DNA of 37,968 nt from GCA-002701945 sp964442015 (GCA_964442015.1 CAYTYA010000010.1:1-37968), one strand, 5' to 3'; counted from the stretch's first letter, positions 1-9,344 are shown. The notes: generated by a model from the letters alone, not told the origin. Translations and numbers: made by a program.

Positions 1-2
1 CT

Positions 3-1025
3 TCATTTGCAATTTTATGCCCGAATGCATTCGATTATATATTAAATAAGACAGGGAACATGTTAATTCGTTATCGGCCCGAAGATGTTTGTTGTGTGAT
101 AGACCCTATTACATCTGGCAAAACGGCGCAGGAAATATTGGGGTTTGGAGGGGAAATCCCCGTTGTTTCTAATTTTAAAGCAGCAACAGAATTTGATCCA
201 AATGCAATGTTAATTGGTAGTGCTCCTCAGGGTGGTTTTATTAATGAACAATATAGAAAAGAACTGAAAGAAGCTATACAATTTGGGTGTGATATTTACA
301 GTGGAATGCATCAGTTTTTAAATGATGATCCAGAAATTTCTGTTCTTGCAAAAAAACACTCTATTACTATCAACGATTTACGACGGCCACCAGATCCTCC
401 CCATTTTTCTAAGGGAACATGGAAAAACCGCAAAGTGAAAGTATTGCTTGTAGTAGGAACCGATTGTGATACCGGAAAAATGACAACGGGATGGGAAATT
501 TCAAAACGTCTTATTAGCCAAGGTAAGAATGTTCGCTTTGTAGCAACCGGTCAAACGGGAAAAATGTTAAGTGGTCACGGCGTTCCTGTTGATGCTGTTG
601 TTGGTGACTTTATGTCTGGAGAAATTGAACATGCAATTGACCATGTAAAAAATGGAGCAGATCTAGTGGTTGTTGAGGGACAAGGATCCTTAACAAATAT
701 GTATTACTCTGGGGTAACATTGGCTCTTATGCATGGTGCTATGCCTGACTTCATGATAATGACAGATGAGCCAGGTAGAAAAAAAGATGTAACGGGATAC
801 CCAATGTCTACTATTGGGCAAGTTATGCAATTACATCTTGATTTAATGAAGAATTTCAAACAGTCTCAATTTTTAGGTATAAACTTGCTAACATTAAATA
901 TGGAAGAAAAGGAAGCCTTGCATGAAATCAAAGAATTGGAACAAGAACATAAAATGCCTGTGACCGATTTGATTAGATTTGGAGATGGAGACTTAATCAA
1001 TAGTATAGTACAAAGTTTGAACTAA
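3..1025 (+). CDS. DUF1611 / DgcN-family protein, 5' end cut by the window edge
   Basis: The family includes DgcN, described in marine bacteria as a D-glutamate N-acetyltransferase that feeds D-Glu into an N-acetyl-Glu racemase route. The first ATG inside the window is at 60, but the frame is open back to base 3. The residues before that ATG (NAFDYILNKTGN) continue the family's usual N-terminus, which runs into the I-R-Y-R-P motif. The gene therefore starts outside the window, and at least 340 codons are visible. A P-loop-like GTDCDTGKMT lies about residues 153-162 of the open frame, preceded by the conserved DLRRPPDPP segment. The gene ends 20 bases before a YheO/DauR-like regulator, which supports an amino-acid (possibly D-amino-acid) role. 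Family assignment is strong; the exact substrate is inferred from family and context. Confidence 0.88.
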   Translation, partial: SFAILCPNAFDYILNKTGNMLIRYRPEDVCCVIDPITSGKTAQEILGFGGEIPVVSNFKAATEFDPNAMLIGSAPQGGFINEQYRKELKEAIQFGCDIYSGMHQFLNDDPEISVLAKKHSITINDLRRPPDPPHFSKGTWKNRKVKVLLVVGTDCDTGKMTTGWEISKRLISQGKNVRFVATGQTGKMLSGHGVPVDAVVGDFMSGEIEHAIDHVKNGADLVVVEGQGSLTNMYYSGVTLALMHGAMPDFMIMTDEPGRKKDVTGYPMSTIGQVMQLHLDLMKNFKQSQFLGINLLTLNMEEKEALHEIKELEQEHKMPVTDLIRFGDGDLINSIVQSLN

Positions 1026-1045
1026 ATTGATTCCTTGAATTATTT

Positions 1046-1687
1046 ATGAAAATGGTTAAAAAAAATCAGGATATTTTAGTTCATTATATTAAAGTTGGGG
1101 AGATTATTGCTGAAATGTTTTCTCCTTATCTGGAAGTAATTGTCCATGATCTTACCAATCCGAATCAATCAATTATTGCAATTTTTAACAGCCATATTAC
1201 TGGACGAAAAATTGGAGATGGTACATCAGACATAGGGTATAAAAAGCTCTCGAATGAACTTCCTGATAAAATCGTAAATTATAATAACAAAAGTCCATCC
1301 GGCGTAGAGCTGAAATCATCTTCCTTAACTATAAGAAATGATGATAACGAAATAATCGGCTCCATGGGTTTTAATTTTGATCTTTCCACTTTTGTAAATA
1401 TAAAAGAGTTTATTGATTTATTTTCCAAGAGCGTTGAAATGGAAGAATTACCAAAAATAGAAGAGTTCTTCATGTGGAATATCAAAACAGAAATTCAACA
1501 AGCTATAAACAAATATTTTACAATGAATAAATTACAGGGTAAAGTATTGAACAGGGAAGATAAACTAAAAGTAATTAGTTATATGAAAGACAAAGGATAT
1601 TTTAGCAAAAAAGGCGCCAAGACAACTATCAGTGAATTATTGGCAATCTCAAGGCCGACATTATATAAATATTTAAAAGAAATATAA
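1046..1687 (+). CDS. YheO/DauR-family transcriptional regulator (PAS-like + HTH)
   Basis: A cytoplasmic DNA-binding regulator of 213 residues, the usual size for the family. Residues about 15-120 form the YheO-type PAS-like domain, recognisable from VHDLTNPNQSIIAI and the following HITGRKIGDG segment. The C-terminus (about 165-213) is a helix-turn-helix ending in SRPTLYKYLKEI, typical of the HTH_22 group. DauR, a member of this family, controls D-arginine catabolism in Pseudomonas. The gene lies 20 bases after the DUF1611/DgcN gene and 114 bases before the SusC receptor, so it may control one or both. The start at 1046 has no good Shine-Dalgarno; ATG 1052 is an alternative. The effector is unknown. 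Confidence 0.85.
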   Translation: MKMVKKNQDILVHYIKVGEIIAEMFSPYLEVIVHDLTNPNQSIIAIFNSHITGRKIGDGTSDIGYKKLSNELPDKIVNYNNKSPSGVELKSSSLTIRNDDNEIIGSMGFNFDLSTFVNIKEFIDLFSKSVEMEELPKIEEFFMWNIKTEIQQAINKYFTMNKLQGKVLNREDKLKVISYMKDKGYFSKKGAKTTISELLAISRPTLYKYLKEI

Positions 1688-1705
1688 ATGCTAGTGATAA
1701 TATTA

Positions 1706-1764
1706 TTACAAACTGTAAAATATTATATGATTTTGTAATATATATAATTGTGATTATATTGCAA
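1706..1764. promoter_or_regulatory. Two short dyads upstream of the SusC gene, possible operator
   Basis: The 114-base gap between the regulator and the receptor gene is very AT-rich and holds two inverted repeats. One is TTACA-AAC-TGTAA at 1706-1718. The other is TTGTAATATA at 1733-1742 paired with TATATTGCAA at 1755-1764 (9 of 10 positions complementary). They lie 40-95 bases before the receptor start, where an operator would be expected. Use as an operator is inference. Confidence 0.3.
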
Positions 1765-1801
1765 TAGGTAGTCATTATTAATTAATTAGGAGTATAAGTT
1801 A

Positions 1802-4800
1802 ATGAAGAATATAACCTATCTATTTTTTACAGCTATTTTTCTCAATTGTCTTGTTTTAGGGCAGTCAGTTATTGAAGGTAATGTGTCTTCTGAATCTGGA
1901 GAAGCATTGGTTGGTGCAAATGTAACCATTGATGGGACGGCCTATGGTGCTGCTACTGGACCCGATGGTAGTTATGAAATAAACATCCCTTCAGGTGATA
2001 TTAGTGGTGCATCAGTAATTTTAACTGCTAGTTACATCGGCTATAAAAATGGATCCCAACAAGTAAATGTACCTGCAAGTGGATCTGTGACACAAAATTT
2101 TTCCTTAGCTGTTGATGCTATTGGCATGAAAGCTGTTAGCGTAACAGCATTGGGGTTTACAGCTAATCGAGATGAACAGGGGTCTTCTAGTGTATCTGTA
2201 GCAGCTGCAGATATGACGCGTTCAGGTGAATCATTAATGGGAAATTCTCTTGCTGCGAAAGCATCGAACGTTATTGTTAATGCAGTAGCTGGAGATCCAG
2301 GCGCATCAACTTCAATCAGGATAAGGGGGGCTAATACTATTTCCGGAGCCAGCCAACCATTAATTATTGTTGATGGAATGCCCATGAATAATTCTACAGT
2401 TTATGGCGGTGGTAATAATATTTCTGGAGGAAGATCTTCAGGAACAGTACAACAATCTCGTTTAAATGATTTGAATGCAAATGACATTGAATCTGTTGAA
2501 GTACTTAAGGGCGCATCTGCTGCAGCTCTGTGGGGCTCAAGAGCTGCCAATGGAGTTGTGATGATTACCACAAAGGATGGTGATGCTGGAAAACTTAAAA
2601 TGAACTATAAAAGGACCATGTCTACGGATGAAATTCATGAACGTATTCCTATGAATAAAGTATGGGGCCAAGGTAGAGATGGATCTTTTGGTGCTACCCG
2701 GGCGGAATCATGGGGTGATTATATTCCTGATCGTTCTGGCGGTGCAGATGTAGTTGATACCGAAGGTGCTCATTTCATTTCTGAAGATGGGACATTTACC
2801 CAATATACAATAACGGAAAAAAATTCTAAGGAAACTTATGTTGATTCAAACTGGGATCTTGTCTTTCAAAAAGGTAATTATATACAAGATGATTTCCAGG
2901 TTACTGGCGGTGATGCTTCAAAAACATTTTTGTTCAGTTATAGTCGACTCAGACAGGATGGAATTATACGTGCTTCTTTTTATGATCGCGATAATTTCAG
3001 GTTAAATACAAAGTTTAGGTTGTCTGATATGATTTCCATGGAATCAAAAGCTTCTTATACCTATACTAATTCAAACCGTATTCAGCAAAGCTCCAACGTA
3101 ACAGGATTAATGCTTGGTTTACTAAGGACTGCGCCGGATTTTGATATTGAGCATTATAAAGGATCCTATATAGATGGAGATGGGGTTGAGTATACAGGTC
3201 GTCAGCGCGCCTATCGTCGATATCTTGGTGGATCAAGTTCCAATCCGATTTATAATAATCCTTTATGGACTATTTATGAACAACAGGCTCTTACAAAAGT
3301 TGATCGCTTTATGATGACGAATGAAATGACCATAACACCCGATCAAAACACAAGTTTTGTTATACGAGCAGGAATTGATGCTTGGGGGGATGATCGTTCG
3401 TGGTTTTTCCCAGTTGGATCATCTGGATCTAGAAATGCAGGTGTATTTGCAGAGGATGCTCTTACAAACCGTGAGGCTAACTATGATTTTATTGTACGGA
3501 GAAATCTGGATCTAGGATCAAATATGTCTTTGAATGTGACGGCCGGATATAACTGGTGGGATCGCGCTTATAATAGAACCAGTTTTAACATAGCCAGCTT
3601 TTTAGTAAACACAGATAAACATACAGTAAATGTAAATACTGCAGCTGAGGCATCAACAGTCGATAATGGAAAATTATTTATCCGTTCTGGACGTACGTAT
3701 GGAAATTTGTCCTTATCTGCAATGGATAATTTATTTGTAAACGTATCTGGTTCAAGTGAAGATCACTCTACAATAAGTGACCCCTATTTTTATCCTGCAA
3801 TGGATGTAGCATATCAGTTTACCGATATGCTAAAAGGGTCACCTGTTAGTTTTGGTAAGCTACGTCTTGCCTGGGGTCAAGTAGGTGTACGACCATCGGC
3901 CCATCGTTTCGAAACCTTGGCTGAGTCAGGTTTCGCATACAGTGCATACAGTGATCCTCTTGAAGTATCATTATTTGGTGGTGGTTACCGAGTAGATGAT
4001 GATAAAGGAAATCCCAGCCTGAAGCCAGAACTAAAAACAGAGACTGAATTTGGTGTTGATCTACGTTTACTTGATGACCGCCTTGCTCTAAGTGTAACAA
4101 GCTACCAAAATCAGATTGATGATATGTTAATTAATGTATCAAAATCTCCATCGACTGGATATGATACTCAGTATATGAATGCAGCTAGCATGGAAAATAA
4201 TGGCCTTGAATTGGATGGCTCATTTTTATTGATGAATCAAGACGATCAATCGGTAAACCTATTTTTCAATTGGGCTAAGAATGAAAATAAAGTTACAGAT
4301 TTGGCTGGGACCGAGGTTATATTTTTAGGAACAGGTTCTGTTAATTCGGTTGCCATTGTAGATCATTCTCTAGGTGCATTGTATGGAACAGGTTCGCAAA
4401 CTGATGATGGAACTGTAGACGGGAATCTGATCCTGGATGCAAATGGTTTTCCTCAAATTACATCATTACCTATCGTACTTGGTGATCCAAACCCTGACTG
4501 GCGTGGAACACTAGGTTTAAATGCGCGCTGGAAGAATTTCAACATAGATGCTTTGTTTGAGCATTCTCAAGGGGGTGATTATTCTCCAAGAACTCAGTGG
4601 GTATTACGCCGTTTTGGTACCACCGAAGAAACAGCTGGAACCGTAACGACTTCTACGGATTTAATGAATTTTGATGGAGATACTATTCCTGCGGGAACGT
4701 TTGTTCGAGGTAATATACACAATTTTGGTGGGGGCGATGTTCTGCTTGATGAAACCTGGTACCGTCATGGTATTGGTGGCGGCTTTGGTGATAACCAGGC

Positions 4801-5071
4801 CTATAACTTTGCGGTTAAGGATGCCACATATTCCCGTTTAAGAGAACTTTCAATATCATATACATTGACTTCACAGGCATTTAGAGATAAAACCAATCTA
4901 AGTTCTATTACATTTAGATGGACGGGACGTAATCTGTGGGCTAACTATAAAGAGCTGGTAGGTATTGATCCTGCTGTAAACCAAGCTGGAGTGGCAAATG
5001 GGTTTGGCTTGGATTATTTTACTAATCCAAGTACGAAGTCCTATCTGTTCACAGTTTCGGTAAATTTCTAA
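1802..5071 (+). CDS. SusC/RagA-type TonB-linked outer-membrane receptor
   Basis: An outer-membrane beta-barrel that, with a SusD lipoprotein lid, imports oligomers (glycans or peptides) using TonB energy. It has 1089 residues: a signal peptide about 1-20 ending near VLGQS, a carboxypeptidase-regulatory-like beta domain about 22-110 (VIEGNVSSESGEALVGANV), a plug about 115-255 with IRIRGANTISG, PLIIVDGMPMNN and VEVLKGASAAALWGSRAANGV, then a long barrel ending in aromatic FTVSVNF. A GGAG Shine-Dalgarno lies just upstream of ATG 1802. The SusD gene follows 14 bases later, so the two are one transcription unit. The substrate cannot be read from sequence; no polysaccharide-degrading enzyme is nearby, and the downstream hydrolases suggest amino-acid or peptide cargo. 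Confidence 0.95.
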   Translation: MKNITYLFFTAIFLNCLVLGQSVIEGNVSSESGEALVGANVTIDGTAYGAATGPDGSYEINIPSGDISGASVILTASYIGYKNGSQQVNVPASGSVTQNFSLAVDAIGMKAVSVTALGFTANRDEQGSSSVSVAAADMTRSGESLMGNSLAAKASNVIVNAVAGDPGASTSIRIRGANTISGASQPLIIVDGMPMNNSTVYGGGNNISGGRSSGTVQQSRLNDLNANDIESVEVLKGASAAALWGSRAANGVVMITTKDGDAGKLKMNYKRTMSTDEIHERIPMNKVWGQGRDGSFGATRAESWGDYIPDRSGGADVVDTEGAHFISEDGTFTQYTITEKNSKETYVDSNWDLVFQKGNYIQDDFQVTGGDASKTFLFSYSRLRQDGIIRASFYDRDNFRLNTKFRLSDMISMESKASYTYTNSNRIQQSSNVTGLMLGLLRTAPDFDIEHYKGSYIDGDGVEYTGRQRAYRRYLGGSSSNPIYNNPLWTIYEQQALTKVDRFMMTNEMTITPDQNTSFVIRAGIDAWGDDRSWFFPVGSSGSRNAGVFAEDALTNREANYDFIVRRNLDLGSNMSLNVTAGYNWWDRAYNRTSFNIASFLVNTDKHTVNVNTAAEASTVDNGKLFIRSGRTYGNLSLSAMDNLFVNVSGSSEDHSTISDPYFYPAMDVAYQFTDMLKGSPVSFGKLRLAWGQVGVRPSAHRFETLAESGFAYSAYSDPLEVSLFGGGYRVDDDKGNPSLKPELKTETEFGVDLRLLDDRLALSVTSYQNQIDDMLINVSKSPSTGYDTQYMNAASMENNGLELDGSFLLMNQDDQSVNLFFNWAKNENKVTDLAGTEVIFLGTGSVNSVAIVDHSLGALYGTGSQTDDGTVDGNLILDANGFPQITSLPIVLGDPNPDWRGTLGLNARWKNFNIDALFEHSQGGDYSPRTQWVLRRFGTTEETAGTVTTSTDLMNFDGDTIPAGTFVRGNIHNFGGGDVLLDETWYRHGIGGGFGDNQAYNFAVKDATYSRLRELSISYTLTSQAFRDKTNLSSITFRWTGRNLWANYKELVGIDPAVNQAGVANGFGLDYFTNPSTKSYLFTVSVNF

Positions 5072-5085
5072 GGGAGGGTTAAATA

Positions 5086-6540
5086 ATGAGAAATTCAATG
5101 AAAGGATTAAAAACAATGAAAAATATATTTGGCCTAGTGTTGGTTGCTTCAATACTGATGCTTCCTTCCTGTGAGATTCCTACTGATCTAAATGATAATC
5201 CAAATGAGATAACCTTACAAGATGTTGAACCAAGTTTGTTTTTAAATGGTGCGCAATTAGCGAATATAATGATTCAAAATAGTCATCTTAATAGGATTAC
5301 CGGAATGTTTTCTGGGCAGTTAGTGGGCTATACATCTCTATATTCAAACATATATGGATATTCATTATCAACGGTTGAATCCAATGATGAATGGAATGGA
5401 TGTTATACTGGTGTATTAACCAATGTTCGACATATCCGTGAAGCAGCAGCTGATGACAAGTTATTAACTGGAATAGCAAAAGTGATGGAGGCTCATGCTG
5501 TTGGAACGATGGCTATGTTAATGGGAGACGTTCCATATTCGGAAGTACTAACAGATGTAGAAGATCCAAAGTTCGATTCTCAAGTATCGGTATTAAATGC
5601 TGTTTCGTCACTTTTAGATGGTGCAATCACTGATCTTGGAAGCGCAGGAAACCCCACGTCGGTTCTAGAAAGTTATGATCTTTATTATGCTGGCGATAAA
5701 GATAAATGGTTAGCAGCCGCATACACGCTTAAAGCAAGATATGCATTGTTACAAAGTGATTATTCCGCTGCTTTATCGGCCGCAATGAATGGCATATCAT
5801 CTTCTGCAGGTGACATGAACTTTGTACCCCGCGGTGATGCTGCTACAGCAGATGGTGATAAGAATCTCTTCAATGAAATTTTATCAGGTTCGAGAACAGG
5901 TGATCTCGGAAACAATGGTAGTTTTTTATTAGAAGTCTTAAATGATAGTACAGCTAACTATAGAGGAAATGCCAAAACGAATGAAACTGCCCGTCATAAT
6001 TACTATCAGATTGATGAAACCTCTGGTGAGGGCAATTTGGGAGTTATAGAACGGTTTGAACCAATGCCGATGGTAACTTATTTTGAAAATCAATTAATTA
6101 AAGCAGAAGCAGCAGCGAGGACATCAGGTTTTTCAGAAGGATTAAGCCATTTGAATGATTATAGATCTTGGTTAGCTAGTGGTGGCCGACTAAATGCAAC
6201 ATTCAATGATTCTGCAAGCATGATGTATGAAGGGTATGATGCATCAGATTTTGATTCAGGCGGGATGGAAAATTCTGATGGTGTATCAGCTGAAACTGCT
6301 CTTCTTCGAGAAATAATTGAAGAAAGATATGTATCCGGGTTTGGTACTTATATGCCCTTTAATGATCACAGGAGACTCCGTGGAGATGGAGAATCTAATT
6401 TGATCCCAGCATTTCCATTGAATACTAGTGCTGCCACTGATCATGTAGAGCGAATTCCATACGCACAGGATGAATTAACTTCTAATAGTACTGTTGATGA
6501 TGATCCAGGGCTCTACGAAAAAACAGAAGTAAATCAGTAA
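5086..6540 (+). CDS. SusD/RagB-like outer-membrane lipoprotein
   Basis: The substrate-binding lid of the SusC-type transporter, anchored at the outer membrane. Length is 484 residues. A lipobox (LMLPSC, Cys about 29) follows a hydrophobic segment, and the mature N-terminus DLNDNPNE is characteristic of SusD-like proteins. The C-terminal part holds the usual TPR-like helical features, with NQLIKAEAAART and LLREIIEERYVSGFG. A strong GGGAGGG lies 8-14 bases before ATG 5086, favouring that start over the internal ATG at 5116. It sits 14 bases after the SusC gene and is followed by a terminator, so SusC-SusD forms a closed pair. Confidence 0.92.
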   Translation: MRNSMKGLKTMKNIFGLVLVASILMLPSCEIPTDLNDNPNEITLQDVEPSLFLNGAQLANIMIQNSHLNRITGMFSGQLVGYTSLYSNIYGYSLSTVESNDEWNGCYTGVLTNVRHIREAAADDKLLTGIAKVMEAHAVGTMAMLMGDVPYSEVLTDVEDPKFDSQVSVLNAVSSLLDGAITDLGSAGNPTSVLESYDLYYAGDKDKWLAAAYTLKARYALLQSDYSAALSAAMNGISSSAGDMNFVPRGDAATADGDKNLFNEILSGSRTGDLGNNGSFLLEVLNDSTANYRGNAKTNETARHNYYQIDETSGEGNLGVIERFEPMPMVTYFENQLIKAEAAARTSGFSEGLSHLNDYRSWLASGGRLNATFNDSASMMYEGYDASDFDSGGMENSDGVSAETALLREIIEERYVSGFGTYMPFNDHRRLRGDGESNLIPAFPLNTSAATDHVERIPYAQDELTSNSTVDDDPGLYEKTEVNQ

Positions 6541-6571
6541 TTCAATCTAGATTTAGCGAATTGAATAATGT

Positions 6572-6595
6572 AAAGCCCCCATTTTGGGGGCTTTT
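6572..6595 (+). terminator. Rho-independent terminator after the SusC/SusD pair
   Basis: AAAGCCCCC at 6572-6580 pairs perfectly with GGGGGCTTT at 6586-6594 across a 5-base loop, and is followed by a T-rich stretch. It sits 32 bases after the SusD stop. It is the most GC-rich hairpin I noticed in the left part of the window and should separate SusC/SusD transcription from the lipoprotein enzymes downstream. Confidence 0.85.
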
Positions 6596-6655
6596 CATTT
6601 TTAGCTATTAATTTTTACCAGATACATATATTTTTATGTCTATCTTTATAAACAG

Positions 6656-7657
6656 ATGAAAAAAAATAATATACTAAAAAAACTAATATTCACATCAGGG
6701 GTCATTGTTTTTTTCTTTTTTATTGGATGCGAAGAACCAGAGTCTGAACAAACTGGATACATTCCAATTGTTCCCCAGGACACCTTTCCAGATCTTGGAC
6801 ATGATGGTCCTTATTTTGAAGATTCAATTTATTTTGGACGTAATAATTATATTGAATATCATTCTGGAACTATCCCCATAATTTTATCTGCAGCTCATGG
6901 TGGGTGGGTAGAGCCAAATGAAATTCCAGATAGAACTGAAGGGACTACTGTTACCGATATTAATACGTATCAATTGACCAAAGTAATTATGGATACACTA
7001 GCATCACATTTTGGCGGAAAACCTCATGTAATTCTTTGTTTGCTAGAACGACTAAAATTGGATGCTAACCGGAATATAAATGATGCCAGTGATGGAAATA
7101 TTTATGCGGAAAGAGCATGGAAAGAATACCACCATTATATTGATGTCGCTAAGGAATTGGTAGCAATAAACTATGGCAGTGGAATATTGTTTGATATTCA
7201 TGGACATGGAGAAAACCCCGATGGGTTTTATGATTTACGAACATGGTTAGGATATTTGATTTCAGGTAATGATTTAGATTTACCAGATGAAGATTTGAAT
7301 ACGGACGAATTTAAGAATCAATCCAGTATTAGAACATTAGCTGATACAACTACATTTACATTTGTAAATATACTAAGAGGAGAAACCAGTTTTGGAACAC
7401 TTATGGACAGTTTAGGATATGCATGTGTACCAAGCGTAAATGATTCTAGTCCTGCAGGATTGCGATATTTTAGCGGAGGGTACATTACTGATCGTCATGG
7501 ATCTTCTGATGGAAGCGCCATTAGCGCTATTCAGGTTGAATTACCACAACCAGGTATCCGCGACACAGGAGAAAATTGGTCTAGATATGCCAGCGCTTTC
7601 GCTAAGGTTATAGATGCATATTATAAATTTCATATGGGAAGAGAGTTAGAATTATGA
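6656..7657 (+). CDS. N-formylglutamate amidohydrolase-like lipoprotein (putative Zn hydrolase)
   Basis: A 333-residue exported lipoprotein (FFFFIGC, Cys 25) carrying an N-formylglutamate-amidohydrolase-like domain. Family hallmarks visible are SAAHGG (His 81), the Arg-x-x-x-Asp-x-Asn-Arg motif at 132-139 (RLKLDANR), YHHY at 158-161 and FDIHGHG with His 182, matching the family's His-containing zinc and substrate sites. Classical members are cytoplasmic and cleave N-formyl-L-glutamate in histidine breakdown; this one is tethered outside the cytoplasm, so it probably hydrolyses another N-acyl amino acid or peptide-like compound. It follows the SusC/SusD terminator and precedes a GGT-like gene, consistent with a periplasmic processing set. 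The fold call is fairly secure; the substrate is not. Confidence 0.75.
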   Translation: MKKNNILKKLIFTSGVIVFFFFIGCEEPESEQTGYIPIVPQDTFPDLGHDGPYFEDSIYFGRNNYIEYHSGTIPIILSAAHGGWVEPNEIPDRTEGTTVTDINTYQLTKVIMDTLASHFGGKPHVILCLLERLKLDANRNINDASDGNIYAERAWKEYHHYIDVAKELVAINYGSGILFDIHGHGENPDGFYDLRTWLGYLISGNDLDLPDEDLNTDEFKNQSSIRTLADTTTFTFVNILRGETSFGTLMDSLGYACVPSVNDSSPAGLRYFSGGYITDRHGSSDGSAISAIQVELPQPGIRDTGENWSRYASAFAKVIDAYYKFHMGRELEL

Positions 7658-7703
7658 TTAATTATTCAAACTTTGTTCATAATAATTGGATTAGATTATA
7701 TAT

Positions 7704-9329
7704 ATGAGACACTTTTTACTTATCCAGATGCTTTTGGTTATTAGCTGTACGAATATAAAACACCAGTCGGATGAAATATTTCAATTTCAAAATCAAAAAG
7801 TTGCTCGTTCAAAAAATGGAGTTGTAACCACTGCGCATCCATTAGCTACACATGCAGCTGTAGAAATTCTTGCAGCCGGAGGTAATGCAATGGACGCTGC
7901 AGTTGCAGCTGCTTTTACATTATCGGTTGTTGAGCCTAGTATGAGTGGGATAGGTGGCCGTGCTCAAATATTAATCTATAATCCTGCTGATGGTGTGCAT
8001 GGCATTGATGCAACTACACAGGCGCCTCCCTACTACAAATTTGATGATACTCTTGGGGTTGAATATGGTTATCAAACTATTGCTGTTCCAGGTGTGGTAA
8101 AAGGCCTAACGGACGGTTTGCAAAATTATGGAACATTGCCACTTGCACAGGTAATGAATCCTGCAATTGCATATGCTAATAATGGATATAAGCAACTTCC
8201 TGGAGAAGCCTTGAGACAAAGGTCAGTTAATGAATTCTTAAAGGAATTTGCAGGGACACGCCAATATTATTTAGATGAAGACTCTCTAACATATAATGCA
8301 GGAAAATTGATTATTCAACAAGATTTGGGCAAAGTACTAAAAGCTATTTCTGATAATGGCCCTGAGGTGTTTTACCAAGGATGGATTGCAGAAACAATGG
8401 TCAAAGATGTTCGGGACAATGGGGGATTTTTAACGTTGGAATCCTTGAAGAATTATCGGTCTGAGAAATCCCACATTGTAAATGGAAGTTACCGTGGGTA
8501 CTCTATAAAGGCTTTGTGGCTTCCAGCTTATGGAGCAATTACGATAGAGGCACTCCAAATTCTTGAACAATTACAGTTTAACATGATCGAGGAGAGGGAA
8601 AGAGGATTGGCAATATTTCATGCGGTTGAATCAGCTTATTTGGATAGAAAAGAACAAAAAACATTAGATGATGCTTACCGTTTTACCTCTAAATCCTGGG
8701 CAAAAATGAGGGCATTAGAAAATCCAATATTTAATAGAAATGATAGTATAAATGTTAACTCAGGATCTATTAAGGATCCAAATGGACACACTTCTCATTT
8801 AACGGTGATAGATAAAAACGGTATGATTGTTTGTTTAACGCAAACTATTGGGCCAACTATGGGTTCGAAGGTCGCAACCCCTGGCTTGGGTTTTTTATAT
8901 GCACAAACAATGGGTGGATATCTAGGAGAGGTAGAACCAAATCTTCGTGTTCCATCGCATATTTCACCAATAATTATTTTCAAGGATGAAAAACCATTTT
9001 TAGCTATTGGAGCAGCAGGAGGAAGCCGAATACCTTCATCCATCGTGAATATTGTAAGTAATATCATTGATAAGAGGATGACTTTATCTGAAGCATTATA
9101 TTTTCCGCGAGTGCATCCATCCGAGAACATAATCAATCTTGAAGTTGTTGATGGAAAACGATGGAATGATTCGGACAGTATTTATTTTTCTCAAAAAGGT
9201 TATACGGTTGAAATGAACCGATTACCCGCTAAATTTGGACGTATCCATGCTGTTATGCTGGATACAATAACAGGTGAATGGATAGGTTGTGCAGATCAGG
9301 ATTGGGAAGGTACTGCCCTATCCCCTTAA
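7704..9329 (+). CDS. Gamma-glutamyltranspeptidase-like Ntn hydrolase lipoprotein with altered substrate pocket
   Basis: A 541-residue GGT-superfamily proenzyme. The N-terminus is a short lipoprotein signal (LLVISC, Cys 15). The family core is clear: GVVTTAHPLATHAAVEIL, GGNAMDAAVAAAF, PSMSGIGGRAQ and GAAGGSRIPSS. The nucleophile and autocleavage residue is Thr 363 in HTSHLTVID, so a chain of about 360 residues and one of about 180 are expected. The residues that grip the glutamate end in E. coli GGT are not kept: Arg114 aligns with Thr 104 (IDATTQAP), Asn411 with a Gly, and the Asp433 region NNxMDDF reads YAQTMGGY. A changed substrate is therefore likely. It lies 46 bases after the amidohydrolase-like gene and 15 bases before a thioredoxin-like gene. 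Confidence 0.85.
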   Translation: MRHFLLIQMLLVISCTNIKHQSDEIFQFQNQKVARSKNGVVTTAHPLATHAAVEILAAGGNAMDAAVAAAFTLSVVEPSMSGIGGRAQILIYNPADGVHGIDATTQAPPYYKFDDTLGVEYGYQTIAVPGVVKGLTDGLQNYGTLPLAQVMNPAIAYANNGYKQLPGEALRQRSVNEFLKEFAGTRQYYLDEDSLTYNAGKLIIQQDLGKVLKAISDNGPEVFYQGWIAETMVKDVRDNGGFLTLESLKNYRSEKSHIVNGSYRGYSIKALWLPAYGAITIEALQILEQLQFNMIEERERGLAIFHAVESAYLDRKEQKTLDDAYRFTSKSWAKMRALENPIFNRNDSINVNSGSIKDPNGHTSHLTVIDKNGMIVCLTQTIGPTMGSKVATPGLGFLYAQTMGGYLGEVEPNLRVPSHISPIIIFKDEKPFLAIGAAGGSRIPSSIVNIVSNIIDKRMTLSEALYFPRVHPSENIINLEVVDGKRWNDSDSIYFSQKGYTVEMNRLPAKFGRIHAVMLDTITGEWIGCADQDWEGTALSP

Positions 9330-9344
9330 TGGAACTAATTATCT

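Noticed and set aside
4898..5152. Minus-strand open frame across the SusC/SusD junction
   Set aside because: Antisense shadow of two clear genes; no signal, no homology, no Shine-Dalgarno.
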